Of a DNA stretch of 64,000 nt, positions 50,097-58,731 are shown one piece after another. The position numbers were made by a program, and so were the translations under genes. How positions within the stretch are numbered: the stretch's first letter is position 1; each line of letters begins with the position of its first letter. Source of the stretch: Pseudoduganella buxea (lineage in GTDB: Bacteria > Pseudomonadota > Gammaproteobacteria > Burkholderiales > Burkholderiaceae_D); contig NZ_WNKZ01000003.1 of NCBI RefSeq assembly GCF_009720835.1, positions 94,052 through 158,051 of the forward strand, given 5' to 3'. Below the pieces are notes generated by a model. That model did not search any database, had not been told where the DNA came from, and was given only the letters and a program-made list of their open reading frames with translations.

Positions 50097-51014
50097 ATGC
50101 TTGCTTCCATCATTCCCGTCTTCGTCATCATCCTGCTGGGCGTGGCCATCCGCCGCTTCGGCTGGATGCCGGCGGACTTCTTCCCGTCCATCGAGAAGTT
50201 TTCGTACAACATCGCCTTCCCGGCCATGCTGTTTGCCGGCACCGCCCGCCTGAGCTTCCACGGCAGCCAGGTCGGCGAGCTGGCGCTGGCAACCTTGCTG
50301 CCCACCTTCCTGATCGTGGCATTGACCCTGGCGTCGCTGCTGCTGTGGCCGGCCCTGCCGGGCGCCAGCCGCTCGTCCGTGATGCAAGGCGCGATGCGGC
50401 CGAACACGTATTTCGGCCTGGCCGTGGCCGGCCTGTTCTTCGAAGCGAAGACGGCGTCGCTGGTGATGCTGTCGCTGGCGCTGTGCCTGCCCGTCGTCAA
50501 TGCCCTGTCCGTCATCGCGCTGGCCTGGTGGAGCGGCAGCAAGCCGAACCTCGTCACGGTCGGCAAGACCTTGGCGCGCAACCCCATCATCCAGGCCACG
50601 CTGGCCGGCGTGCTGGTCAGCCTGTCCGGCCTGCAGTTGCCCGTGGAACTGATGAATACGCTCGACATCCTCGGCAAGTCGGCCACGGCGCTGGGCCTGC
50701 TGTGCGTGGGCGGCGGCCTGGTGTTCTCGCTGGAGGGCGCCCGTCCCGCCGCGCTGACCGTCACGTCCGTGCTGAAATTGCTGGTGATGCCGCTGATCGC
50801 CGCGCAGATCTGCCTGTTCTTCGCCGTGTCGCCGCAGGTGGCCATGGCGGCCTGTTTCTACTGCGCGCTGCCGACGGCGCCGAATGCCTACATCATGGCC
50901 AAGCAGCTGGGCGGCGATACCCGGCTGATGGCTTCGCTGATCACCTTGCAGACCTTGCTGGCGCTGGTGACGGTGCCGCTGTCGCGGCAGTTCATGCCGT
51001 GGCTGGCGGCGTAA
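50097..51014 (+). CDS. AEC-family (auxin efflux carrier-like) permease
   Basis: The 305-residue protein has about ten membrane helices in two halves, as in the auxin-efflux-carrier family (MLASIIPVFVIILLGVAIRRFGWMP at the start; PTAPNAYIMAKQLGGDTRLMAS near the end). Bacterial members export or import small organic acids such as malate. Its position 46 bases after the dioxygenase gene suggests a joint transcript and a shared substrate or product. This is inference. Confidence 0.88.
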   Translation: MLASIIPVFVIILLGVAIRRFGWMPADFFPSIEKFSYNIAFPAMLFAGTARLSFHGSQVGELALATLLPTFLIVALTLASLLLWPALPGASRSSVMQGAMRPNTYFGLAVAGLFFEAKTASLVMLSLALCLPVVNALSVIALAWWSGSKPNLVTVGKTLARNPIIQATLAGVLVSLSGLQLPVELMNTLDILGKSATALGLLCVGGGLVFSLEGARPAALTVTSVLKLLVMPLIAAQICLFFAVSPQVAMAACFYCALPTAPNAYIMAKQLGGDTRLMASLITLQTLLALVTVPLSRQFMPWLAA

Positions 51015-51155
51015 GATGATAAATATTTCCTACTATCGTTTGTCCATGGCAGAACTACAATAAATCAATAGCGGAGGGCCGGCTGCAAGGCTCAGGCCCG
51101 GGTCTGTGGCTTGCTGTCATGGACAAGCCATTTCGCGGAGACTTGCTAGTAAACA

Positions 51156-51168
51156 GTAAGCAACTTAC
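51156..51168. promoter_or_regulatory. GTAAG-CAA-CTTAC inverted repeat upstream of the MerR-type gene
   Basis: This perfect 5-3-5 palindrome lies 57 bases before the CarH-like gene. A second small palindrome (AGGCG-CAAT-CGCCT, 51171-51184) and a TAGAAT box at 51186 follow, so the site is close to a likely promoter. MerR-type regulators bind such inverted repeats, but no binding site is established here. Confidence 0.4.
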
Positions 51169-51225
51169 ACAGGCGCAATCGCCTGTAGAATGCAGCTCGC
51201 CTAATCTTAGGAACGTTTTCGCCTG

Positions 51226-52176
51226 ATGAACACCACCGACATGGCCCCGCCCCCGCCGTGCACGATCAGCGACGTCGAGCGCGATACCGGCGTCGCCAAG
51301 GAAACCTTGCGCGTCTGGGAACGCCGCTACGATTTCCCCCAGCCGCAGCGCGATCCCTTCGGCGAACGGCTGTATCCGTTCGAGCAGGTGCAGAAGCTGC
51401 GCCTGGTGAAACGCCTGATCGACCTGGGCTTCCGCCCCGGCAAGGTGATCGGCCACAGCACGCAGGAGTTGCGCGCGCTGGCCGAACAGGCCGCCGGCGC
51501 CGCCAAACCCCGCCTCCGCCCGGCCACCGACCTGCAACCGTACCTGGACCTGTGCCGGGGCCGCCAGGGCGATGCGTTGCGCCGCAAGCTGTCGCAGGCA
51601 CTGCTCGTGATGGGCCTGAAGAACTTCGTGCTCGACCTGATGGCCCCGCTGACGACGGCCGTCGGCGACGCCTGGGCCTGCGGCGAACTGGCCGTGTTCG
51701 AGGAACATCTGTTTACCGAGGGCCTGCAGACGGTCATCCGCAGCGCCATCTTCTCGCTGCCGCACCCGGGCGCCGGCCAGCCGGCCCCGCGGCCGCGCAT
51801 CCTCCTGACCACGACACCGCAGGAAAAGCATGGCCTGGGCCTGCTGATGGCCGAGGCGCTGATGGCGGCCGATGGCGCCGACTGCGTGTCGCTGGGCACG
51901 CAGACGCCGCTGCCCGATATCGTCGATGCGGCCTGCCGCCAGGGCTGCGACATGGTGGCACTGTCGTTTTCGTCGACGATGAATCCCCGCCACGTGCTCG
52001 ATGCCCTGAAGGAGCTGCGCGCCCGGCTGCCCGCGGAGATCGGCATCTGGGCGGGCGGCGCCAATTCGGCGCTGCGCCGCCGCGCGCCCGCCGATGTCAC
52101 CGTACTGGCGCTGGCCGATATTCCCGCGGCGCTGGCCGGCTGGCGTGCACGCGCGGCGCTGGCGACAGCCGGGTAA
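51226..52176 (+). CDS. MerR-type regulator with cobalamin-binding domain (CarH/LitR-like)
   Basis: The 316-residue protein has an N-terminal MerR helix-turn-helix (ISDVERDTGVAKETLRVWERRYDFP, 14-38). A helical B12-binding module (about 100-180) and a Rossmann-like B12-binding domain (about 190-310) follow. The cobalamin ligand motif is E200-x-H202-x-x-G205. The cap motif W150-x9-E160-H161 matches CarH photoreceptors, in which adenosylcobalamin senses light. This supports a light- or B12-responsive repressor. The adjacent genes are a dioxygenase and a permease, not carotenoid genes. Confidence 0.87.
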   Translation: MNTTDMAPPPPCTISDVERDTGVAKETLRVWERRYDFPQPQRDPFGERLYPFEQVQKLRLVKRLIDLGFRPGKVIGHSTQELRALAEQAAGAAKPRLRPATDLQPYLDLCRGRQGDALRRKLSQALLVMGLKNFVLDLMAPLTTAVGDAWACGELAVFEEHLFTEGLQTVIRSAIFSLPHPGAGQPAPRPRILLTTTPQEKHGLGLLMAEALMAADGADCVSLGTQTPLPDIVDAACRQGCDMVALSFSSTMNPRHVLDALKELRARLPAEIGIWAGGANSALRRRAPADVTVLALADIPAALAGWRARAALATAG

Positions 52177-52282
52177 TGTTGTCTGGAATACAGCAGGGTT
52201 GACGCAGGTTGACACGCGCGCTCTGGTAGAATAGCCGGTGATCCCGGCCCGCCATGGCCGCGGCGCCTTCTACAGCACACCA

Positions 52283-53353
52283 ATGTTCAGCTTCTTCAAG
52301 AAAAAACCCGTTACCCCGGACGTACCCGTTACGTCCACGCCGACGCCTGCGCCGGCCGTTCCCACCGTTGCGCCCGCCGTGCCCGCTGCCGCGCCGGCCC
52401 CGCAGGCCGAGCCGCTGCTCGACTTCGAGATGGAGACGGCGGCCCGGCCCGAGGCGAAGCAGTCGTGGATGAGCCGCCTGAAGGCGGGCCTGTCGAAGAC
52501 GTCGGCCAACCTGTCCGTGCTGTTCGTCGGCGCCCGCATCGACGACGAGCTGTACGAGGAACTGGAAGCGGCCCTGCTGATGGCCGACGCCGGCATGGAT
52601 GCCACCCAGTACCTGCTCGACGCCCTGAAACGCAAGGTCAAGGAAGACAAGCTGCTCGACGCCGCCGCCGTCAAGGCCGCGCTGAAGGTCTTGATGATCG
52701 ACCTGCTGCGTCCGCTGGAAAAATCGTTCGAGCTGGGCCGTCATCAGCCGACGGTGATGATGATTTCCGGCGTCAACGGCGCCGGCAAGACCACCACCAT
52801 CGGCAAGCTGGCCAAGCACATGCAGGCGCATGGCCAGTCCGTGCTGCTGGCCGCCGGCGACACCTTCCGCGCCGCCGCCCGGGAACAATTGATGGTGTGG
52901 GGCCAGCGCAATAATGTGACGGTGGTATCGCAGGAGTCCGGCGACCCGGCCGCCGTGTCGTATGACGCGGTGCAGTCCGGCAAGGCCAAGGGCACGAATA
53001 TCGTCATGATCGATACGGCCGGCCGCCTGCCGACCCAGCTGCACCTGATGGAAGAGCTGAAGAAGATCAAGCGCGTCATCGGCAAGGGCATGGATGGGGC
53101 GCCGCACGAGACGTTACTGGTTATCGACGGCAATACTGGCCAGAACGCACTGGCCCAGGTGAAGGCCTTCGACGAGGCGCTGCAGCTGACGGGCCTGATC
53201 ATCACGAAGCTGGACGGCACCGCCAAGGGCGGCGTCATTGCCGCCATCGCCCGCGTGCGCCCCGTGCCCGTGTACTTTATCGGCATCGGCGAGAAAATCG
53301 AGGATTTGCAGCCCTTCAATGCGGCCGAGTTCGTTGAAGCCCTGCTCGGTTAA
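52283..53353 (+). CDS. ftsY: signal recognition particle receptor FtsY
   Basis: FtsY is the SRP receptor GTPase at the inner membrane. The start at MFSFFKKKPV (52283) gives 356 residues with a short Pro/Ala-rich N-terminal region instead of a long acidic A domain; a start 15 codons upstream has no support. The NG domain has the P-loop G-V-N-G-A-G-K-T-T-T, D-T-A-G-R-L-P-T-Q and T-K-L-D-G-T-A-K-G-G. It lies directly before ftsE and ftsX, the conserved proteobacterial order. Confidence 0.97.
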   Translation: MFSFFKKKPVTPDVPVTSTPTPAPAVPTVAPAVPAAAPAPQAEPLLDFEMETAARPEAKQSWMSRLKAGLSKTSANLSVLFVGARIDDELYEELEAALLMADAGMDATQYLLDALKRKVKEDKLLDAAAVKAALKVLMIDLLRPLEKSFELGRHQPTVMMISGVNGAGKTTTIGKLAKHMQAHGQSVLLAAGDTFRAAAREQLMVWGQRNNVTVVSQESGDPAAVSYDAVQSGKAKGTNIVMIDTAGRLPTQLHLMEELKKIKRVIGKGMDGAPHETLLVIDGNTGQNALAQVKAFDEALQLTGLIITKLDGTAKGGVIAAIARVRPVPVYFIGIGEKIEDLQPFNAAEFVEALLG

Positions 53354-53359
53354 GGCCAC

Positions 53360-54019
53360 ATGATCGAATTCCACGACGTTTCCAAGCAATACGCCGCCGA
53401 TACCACGGCCCTGCGCGCCGTCACCTTGACGATCAACAAGGGCGAACTGGTCTACCTGGCCGGCCCGTCCGGCGCCGGCAAGTCGACCCTGCTGAAGATG
53501 ATCGCCGCGATGGAGCGCCCCACGTCCGGCAAGGTGACCGTCAACGGCACCGATATCGGCAAGCTGAAGTCGGCCGGCGTGCCCTTCCTGCGCCGCAACC
53601 TGGGCCTGATCTTCCAGCAGCAGCGCCTGCTGACGGACCGTACCGTTCTTGCCAATGTGATGATGCCGATGCTGGTGACGGGCCTGTCCCGCGCCCAGGC
53701 CGAGGAGCGGGCCCGCGCCGCGCTCGACAAGGTGGGCCTGCTGGCCCGCGCGAATGCCCAGCCGATGGCCCTGTCCGGCGGCGAGCAGCAGCGCGTGTCG
53801 ATTGCCCGCGCCATCGTCAACCGGCCCCAGATCATCCTGGCTGACGAACCCACCGCCAACCTGGACCGCGACAGCGCCAACCAGATCTTCGACGCGCTGC
53901 GGGCTTTCAACAAGGTCGGCGTGACCTGCCTGATTTCCACCCACGACGAACATGTGCTCGACAGCGGCGCCCGCGTTATCCGCCTCGTGCAAGGCCAACT
54001 GCAGGCGGAGGCGGCATGA
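53360..54019 (+). CDS. ftsE: cell division ABC ATPase FtsE
   Basis: The 219-residue ATPase has Walker A G-P-S-G-A-G-K-S-T, signature L-S-G-G-E-Q-Q-R and Walker B I-I-L-A-D-E-P-T. With FtsX it controls septal murein hydrolases through EnvC-type partners. Only six bases separate it from ftsY, and it overlaps ftsX by four bases. Confidence 0.97.
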   Translation: MIEFHDVSKQYAADTTALRAVTLTINKGELVYLAGPSGAGKSTLLKMIAAMERPTSGKVTVNGTDIGKLKSAGVPFLRRNLGLIFQQQRLLTDRTVLANVMMPMLVTGLSRAQAEERARAALDKVGLLARANAQPMALSGGEQQRVSIARAIVNRPQIILADEPTANLDRDSANQIFDALRAFNKVGVTCLISTHDEHVLDSGARVIRLVQGQLQAEAA

Positions 54020-54930
54020 GCGTGTGGCTGCGTCAACACGGGTTCGCCCTCGGTTCGGCCCTGGTGCATGTGCGCCGGGCGCCGGGCAGTTTCCTGTTCA
54101 ATATCCTCGTCGTCGCCATCGCGCTGGCCCTGCCCTTTGCGGGCCTGACCGTGCTGGACAACGTCCGGCCCATGTCGGAGCAATTGTCCGTCGACCCGGA
54201 GCTGTCCGTCTTCCTGAAGCAGGACCTGCCGCGCGAACAGGCACAGGGCCTGGCCGGGTCGCTGCGCGCCGTGGCGAAGGATGCCAAGATCGTGTTCGTA
54301 CCCCGCGAAGGGGCGCTGGCCGAGCTGCAGGACCGCAACGGCCTGGCCGGCGTCATCGACACGCTGGGCGACAACCCCCTGCCGGACAGCTATGTCGTCA
54401 AGCTGAACGCCTTCCAGAGTGCGGCGCAGAGCGCCCACGTGGATGATGTGGCCGAGCAGTTGCGCGCCATTCCCGGCGTGGATTCCGTGCAGGTCGATTC
54501 CAGCTGGGTCAAGCGGCTGGCCGCCCTGCTGGGCGTGCTGCGGATGGCCCTGCTGCTGCTGGCTGCCACCCTGGGCACTGTCGTTGTCGCCGTTGTGTTC
54601 AACACGATCCGGTTACAGGTGCTGACGCAGCGGGAAGAAATCCTCGTACTGCGGCTGATCGGTGCCACCGATACGTATATCCAGCGTCCCTTCTATTACA
54701 CGGGCGCGCTGCTGGGCCTGTGCGCCGGCGTCGTGGCATTGGGCGCCGTCACCCTGGCCCTGCGGCCCCTGAACCTTTCCATTGCCGAGTTCGCGCGCCT
54801 GTATGCATCGGAATTCCAGCTGGCACCGCTGGAGCCGCTGGCCATGGCCCTGCTGCTGGCCCTGTCGGCCGGCCTGGGCCTGATCGGCGCGGCGCTGTCC
54901 GTGCGGCGCCAGCTGAAACGACTGTCTTGA
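54016..54930 (+). CDS. ftsX: cell division protein FtsX
   Basis: The 304-residue protein has four membrane helices (about 25-45, 170-195, 225-250, 270-295). A periplasmic domain lies between helices 1 and 2 (VDPELSVFLKQDLPREQAQG). It forms the membrane part of FtsEX. Overlap with ftsE (ATGA) shows coupled translation. Confidence 0.96.
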   Translation: MSVWLRQHGFALGSALVHVRRAPGSFLFNILVVAIALALPFAGLTVLDNVRPMSEQLSVDPELSVFLKQDLPREQAQGLAGSLRAVAKDAKIVFVPREGALAELQDRNGLAGVIDTLGDNPLPDSYVVKLNAFQSAAQSAHVDDVAEQLRAIPGVDSVQVDSSWVKRLAALLGVLRMALLLLAATLGTVVVAVVFNTIRLQVLTQREEILVLRLIGATDTYIQRPFYYTGALLGLCAGVVALGAVTLALRPLNLSIAEFARLYASEFQLAPLEPLAMALLLALSAGLGLIGAALSVRRQLKRLS

Positions 54931-55220
54931 ACTGTTGGCAGGGTGCCCGCGCGCCCGGCCTGACTCGACAGTCAATTGCCCTGCGTGCCTGTCGGAGCCT
55001 TCCCACAGTGCCCCGGCGTCGCCCCGCAGGCATGGGGACGCCGCCCTGCAAGCGTGCGTTCACGCACAGAGCACGGCTTTCCCGGCACGATAATCTGGCC
55101 TCTCCATTTGATCTGCCACAAACACTGACAATATCGTCGGAACTTCGGGTTTCTCTCGTGTACTGTGGGATCTGCGTTTCCGATAGCCTTAATGCTATCA
55201 GGGTCATAGAATCGCAGCGA
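54931..55220. other. upstream part of the rpoH leader region
   Basis: About 290 bases between ftsX and the CIRCE element have no supported ORF. A small hairpin occurs (CGATAGC and GCTATC around 55180-55200), which could stop ftsX transcripts weakly. A GGAACTT at 55139 resembles a sigma-E -35 box, but no good matching -10 follows, so a sigma-E promoter is not claimed. Confidence 0.45.
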
Positions 55221-55247
55221 TTGGCACTCACCGATGGAGAGTGCTAA
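55221..55247 (+). promoter_or_regulatory. CIRCE element (HrcA operator) before rpoH
   Basis: TTGGCACTC-N9-GAGTGCTAA matches the CIRCE consensus TTAGCACTC-N9-GAGTGCTAA at 17 of 18 conserved positions. HrcA is the repressor known to bind it. HrcA control of rpoH is described for Betaproteobacteria. The element spans the -35 and -10 boxes of the promoter listed next. Confidence 0.93.
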
Positions 55248-55250
55248 TAT
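55221..55250 (+). promoter_or_regulatory. sigma-70-type promoter of rpoH overlapped by CIRCE
   Basis: The -35 box TTGGCA (55221) and -10 box TAATAT (55245) are separated by 18 bases. HrcA bound to CIRCE would block both boxes. The transcript would have a leader of about 135 bases before the rpoH start. Confidence 0.75.
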
Positions 55251-55392
55251 ATGTTCATACGCAATGTTGGAGCGCTTGTCCCGGTTGTCAAGGTTAAGAC
55301 GAGATTAAGTTCCACACTGCATGCTGTACGCCATACAGTGCCCTCTGCAATCCCGCACGGCCTATTGCACCACCTTCAAGCGAGGAACGAAA

Positions 55393-56292
55393 ATGAACAT
55401 GATGTCCGCACCTACCGCCCTGGTTCCAGCCGGCACGAGTGCTTTGGGCCTCGGCTTCAGTGGCAACCTGGGCAACCTGGATGCCTACATTTCGGCCGTC
55501 AACCGCCTGCCCATGCTGACTCATGAAGACGAGATGCAGCTGGGCCGCCGCCTGAAGGAAAACAACGACCTGAAGGCCGCTGAAAAGCTGGTCCTGTCGC
55601 ACCTGCGCCTGGTGGTGTCGATCGCCCGCGGCTACCTGGGCTACGGCCTGCCGCACGCCGACCTGATTCAGGAAGGCAATATCGGCCTGATGAAAGCCGT
55701 CAAGCGCTTCGACCCGGACCAGGGCGTGCGCCTGGTATCGTACGCGATGCACTGGATCAAGGCCGAGATGCATGAGTACATCCTGAAGAACTGGCGTCTG
55801 GTCAAGGTGGCGACGACGAAGGCACAGCGCAAGCTGTTCTTCAACCTGCGCAGCCACAAGACGGGCCTGGACGCGATGACGCCGACGCAGATCGACCAGC
55901 TGGCCAAGCTGCTGGACGTCAAGCGCGAGGAAGTGATCGAGATGGAAACGCGCCTGTCCGGCCGTGACATCGCGCTGGAATCGCCGACGGATGACGAGGA
56001 CGACAAGTTCGCCCCCATCGCCTATCTGTCGTCGGATCAGACCGAGCCGACCAAGGTGCTGGAAGCGGAACAGGTCACGCGCCTGCAGTCCGAGGGCCTG
56101 GAAACGGCGCTGGCCAAGCTCGACCCCCGCTCGCGCCGCATCGTCGAGGCGCGCTGGCTGGCCAACGACGACGGCTCCGGCGCCACCCTGCACACGCTGG
56201 CCGACGAATTCGGCGTCTCGGCCGAGCGCATCCGCCAGATCGAATCGGCCGCGCTGAAAAAGATGAAGGGTTCGCTGGCCGCCTTCGTCTAA
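55393..56292 (+). CDS. rpoH: heat-shock sigma factor RpoH (sigma-32)
   Basis: The start at MNMMSAPTALVPAG gives 299 residues. The sigma-70 regions are clear: 2.1-2.4 (DLIQEGNIGLMKAVKRFDP, then YAMHWIKAEMHEYI) and 4.2 (LADEFGVSAERIRQIESAAL). The RpoH box Q-R-K-L-F-F-N-L-R (about 158-166) marks it as sigma-32. It directs RNA polymerase to heat-shock genes. Longer in-frame starts are unlikely, because a weak GAGGA precedes ATG 55393. Confidence 0.97.
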   Translation: MNMMSAPTALVPAGTSALGLGFSGNLGNLDAYISAVNRLPMLTHEDEMQLGRRLKENNDLKAAEKLVLSHLRLVVSIARGYLGYGLPHADLIQEGNIGLMKAVKRFDPDQGVRLVSYAMHWIKAEMHEYILKNWRLVKVATTKAQRKLFFNLRSHKTGLDAMTPTQIDQLAKLLDVKREEVIEMETRLSGRDIALESPTDDEDDKFAPIAYLSSDQTEPTKVLEAEQVTRLQSEGLETALAKLDPRSRRIVEARWLANDDGSGATLHTLADEFGVSAERIRQIESAALKKMKGSLAAFV

Positions 56293-56308
56293 GCGCCACC
56301 GCTCCACC

Positions 56309-56334
56309 AAAACCGGGCTTCCGCCCGGTTTTTT
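56309..56334 (+). terminator. terminator of rpoH
   Basis: The stem AAAACCGGGC / GCCCGGTTTT with loop TTCC is followed by further T. It begins 16 bases after the stop codon. Confidence 0.92.
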
Positions 56335-56342
56335 ATTGCCTG

Positions 56343-56408
56343 AAAATGGGGACAGACCCCATTTTTTGAGCAATAGTTGCTTAGAAAATGGGGTCTGTCC
56401 CCATTTTT
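56343..56408. repeat. two inverted copies of an AAAATGGGGACAGACCCC-type palindrome
   Basis: The units at 56343-56366 and 56385-56408 are each nearly palindromic (ATGGGG-ACAGA-CCCCAT and ATGGGG-TCTGT-CCCCAT). They are also inverted copies of each other, so the whole can fold as one long hairpin. The loop includes GAGCAATAGTTGCTT. The position is just past the rpoH terminator. The pattern recalls dispersed REP-like elements. Confidence 0.85.
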
Positions 56409-56488
56409 GAAGCAACATCGGCTCTGCCGTGCGGCCCGCTTGATGCTTTTTCGATAATATCCTCCCTCAGTCACGGCATGGAGGATTC

Positions 56489-56971
56489 ATGCAAGCAAGA
56501 ATTTCAACAATGGTGGCGGTGGCGCTGGTACTTGGCGTCGTCGCCGCCTGCAGTGCAACCCAAAGTCCCCTAGATATGACCACCTCAGGCAACGGCACCG
56601 CCGGCACGGCCGGCAACAGCGCTTCCGCGCCCCGCACCAGTGCCAGCTATGCGCTGCGCCAGGGCGAGACCGTCACCCTGGGCCCCGGCACCACATTGAC
56701 CCTGCAGAGGATCAACGACAGCCGCTGCAAGAAGGGCGCCGTGTGCGTGTGGGCCGGCTATATCAGCTATGCCTTCAGCTTGACGAACGCGGCCGGCAGC
56801 CGTAACTTCGTGCTGGCCGAGAACATGCCCAATGCCAGCCCCAAGGTCACCCAGGATGGCCTGACCTTCGCACTGGAGCAGCTCGAACCGCCCGAGCCGC
56901 CCGCCCTGCACGCCACGGCGGCGCCGGATTACCGCATCAACGTGCGCGTCACCATCGCCCAGGCCAAATGA
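56489..56971 (+). CDS. putative lipoprotein of unknown function
   Basis: The 160-residue protein has a lipoprotein signal with lipobox V-V-A-A-C (Cys at about 21). A Thr/Ser/Gly-rich linker (MTTSGNGTAGTAGNSASAPRTS) precedes a small domain with two cysteines (SRCKKGAVCVWAGY). C-x(6)-C resembles small envelope domains with a disulphide. The family is not recognised. The stop lies one base before the ggt start, so the two are cotranscribed. Confidence 0.72.
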   Translation: MQARISTMVAVALVLGVVAACSATQSPLDMTTSGNGTAGTAGNSASAPRTSASYALRQGETVTLGPGTTLTLQRINDSRCKKGAVCVWAGYISYAFSLTNAAGSRNFVLAENMPNASPKVTQDGLTFALEQLEPPEPPALHATAAPDYRINVRVTIAQAK

Positions 56972-56972
56972 C

Positions 56973-58724
56973 ATGATCGTCCGCCCCGCCCTCTGCACCA
57001 TCGTCCTCACGCTCGTCACCGTCGCCGTCCACGCCAAGACCCCCGTCGCCACCGGCACCGGCGGCGCCGTGGCCACCATCAGCGAACAGGCCTCGCAGTC
57101 GGCGCTGGCGATCCTGGACCGCGGCGGCAACGCCATCGATGCAGCCGTGGCGGCGGCCGCCACCCTGGGCGTGACGGACCCGTTCAGCTGCGGCATCGGC
57201 GGCGGCGGCTTCATGGTGGTCTACCTGGCCAAGGAAAAAAGAGTCATCACGATCGACCACCGCGAGACGGCGCCGGCCAGCTTCACGCCTTCGAGTTTCA
57301 CCGCCAACGGCAAGGAACTCGATTTCGACACTACCGTGGCGAGCGGCCTGTCGGTGGGCGTGCCCGGCACGGTGCGCGGCTGGCACGAGGCGCTGCAGCG
57401 CTACGGTACCATGTCGTTCGCCCAGGTGCTGGCGCCGGCCATTCGCGTGGCCGGCGACGGCTTCACCGTCAACGACAACTTCACGCGCATGGTGACGGAA
57501 AATACGGCCAAGTTCAGCCGGTTCCCCGCCACCGCGGCCCTGTACCTGGAGGACGGCAAGGCAATCCCGGCCGGCACCCTGCTGCGCAATCCCGACATGG
57601 CCAAGGCCTACCGGGCGCTGGCCACGGGCGGCGTACGCGCCTTCTACGAAGGGCCCCTGGCGCAGGCCATCGTCGACGCCGTCAACCGGCCCGCCACCAA
57701 GGCAGGCAGCGCGGTGATGGGCGGCGCCATGACCCTGGCGGACCTGGCCAACTACGAAGCGCGCCTGCGTCCCGCCGTGCGCACCACCTACCGGGGCTAC
57801 GAACTGTATGGCATGCCCCTGCCTGGCAGCGGGGGCGTCGCGGTAGGCGAGGCCTTGAACATCCTGGAAGGCTTCGAGCTGGGCAAGCTGCCCCGCGCCC
57901 AGGCCGAGCACCTGTACCTGGAAGCGAGCCGGCTGGCCTTCGCCGACCGCAATGCCTACCTGGCCGACCCGGAATACGTGGAAGCGCCCGTGGCGGGCCT
58001 GCTCAGCAAGGACTACGCGGCGAAGCGGCGCGCCCTGATCGACGGGCGCAAGGCGCCCACGGCAAGCGTCGCGGCCGGCGACCCGTATGCCTTCCAGCGC
58101 GACGCCAGCGTGCCGTTGCGGCCACTGCCCGCCAAGGGCAAGCTGCTGCGCGAAGGGGCCCACACGACGCACCTGACGGTGGCCGACAAGGAAGGCAATA
58201 TCGTCGCCTACACCTTCACCATCGAATCGTGGGGCGGCAGCGGCATCGTCGTGCCGGGCTACGGCTTCCTGCTCAATAACGAGCTGACCGACTTCGATTT
58301 CACGGGACCGCACCCGAACGTGCCGGAAGCGGGCAAGCGCCCCCGCAGCAGCATGGCGCCCACCATCGCGCTACGCGACGGCAAGCCGGCCTTCACCGTC
58401 GGCAGCCCGGGCGGCGCCACCATCATCACCACCGTGCTGCAGACCATCGTCAACCACGTCGACTTCGGCATGCCGATGGATGACGCCATCGCTGCGCCCC
58501 GCCTGTCGCAGCGCAACGGCGCCACCACCGACGTCGAACCGGGCTTCGCCGGCACGGCCCAGGCCCACGCGCTGGCCCGCTACGGCCACCGATGGAGCAG
58601 CGCGCCGGAGGAAATCGGCGCGGCCAATGCCATCGTCTTCAATCCGGACGGCACCGTCACGGCCGTCAGCGAACGACGCCGCCACGGCATAGGCAGTGCC
58701 CTGGTGCAGAACAAGGCCCACTGA
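56973..58724 (+). CDS. ggt: gamma-glutamyltranspeptidase
   Basis: This periplasmic enzyme cleaves glutathione and related gamma-glutamyl compounds. The 583-residue precursor has a signal peptide (about 1-21) and the large-subunit motif GGGGFMVVYLA. The self-cleavage site has nucleophilic T398 (T-T-H-L-T-V-A-D), which starts the small subunit. SWGGSGIVVPGYGFLLNNELTDF follows, and the oxyanion-hole glycines are near SPGGATIIT. It overlaps nothing and is coupled to the lipoprotein gene. Confidence 0.97.
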   Translation: MIVRPALCTIVLTLVTVAVHAKTPVATGTGGAVATISEQASQSALAILDRGGNAIDAAVAAAATLGVTDPFSCGIGGGGFMVVYLAKEKRVITIDHRETAPASFTPSSFTANGKELDFDTTVASGLSVGVPGTVRGWHEALQRYGTMSFAQVLAPAIRVAGDGFTVNDNFTRMVTENTAKFSRFPATAALYLEDGKAIPAGTLLRNPDMAKAYRALATGGVRAFYEGPLAQAIVDAVNRPATKAGSAVMGGAMTLADLANYEARLRPAVRTTYRGYELYGMPLPGSGGVAVGEALNILEGFELGKLPRAQAEHLYLEASRLAFADRNAYLADPEYVEAPVAGLLSKDYAAKRRALIDGRKAPTASVAAGDPYAFQRDASVPLRPLPAKGKLLREGAHTTHLTVADKEGNIVAYTFTIESWGGSGIVVPGYGFLLNNELTDFDFTGPHPNVPEAGKRPRSSMAPTIALRDGKPAFTVGSPGGATIITTVLQTIVNHVDFGMPMDDAIAAPRLSQRNGATTDVEPGFAGTAQAHALARYGHRWSSAPEEIGAANAIVFNPDGTVTAVSERRRHGIGSALVQNKAH

Positions 58725-58731
58725 AGCCGGC

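Noticed and set aside
55130..55165. Sigma-E-type promoter before rpoH
   Set aside because: GGAACTT is present but no TCTGA-like box follows at the right spacing.
55251..55392. RNA thermometer in the rpoH leader
   Set aside because: No U-U/G-G type ROSE stem or clear hairpin hiding the ribosome-binding site was seen by eye. RNA folding would be needed.
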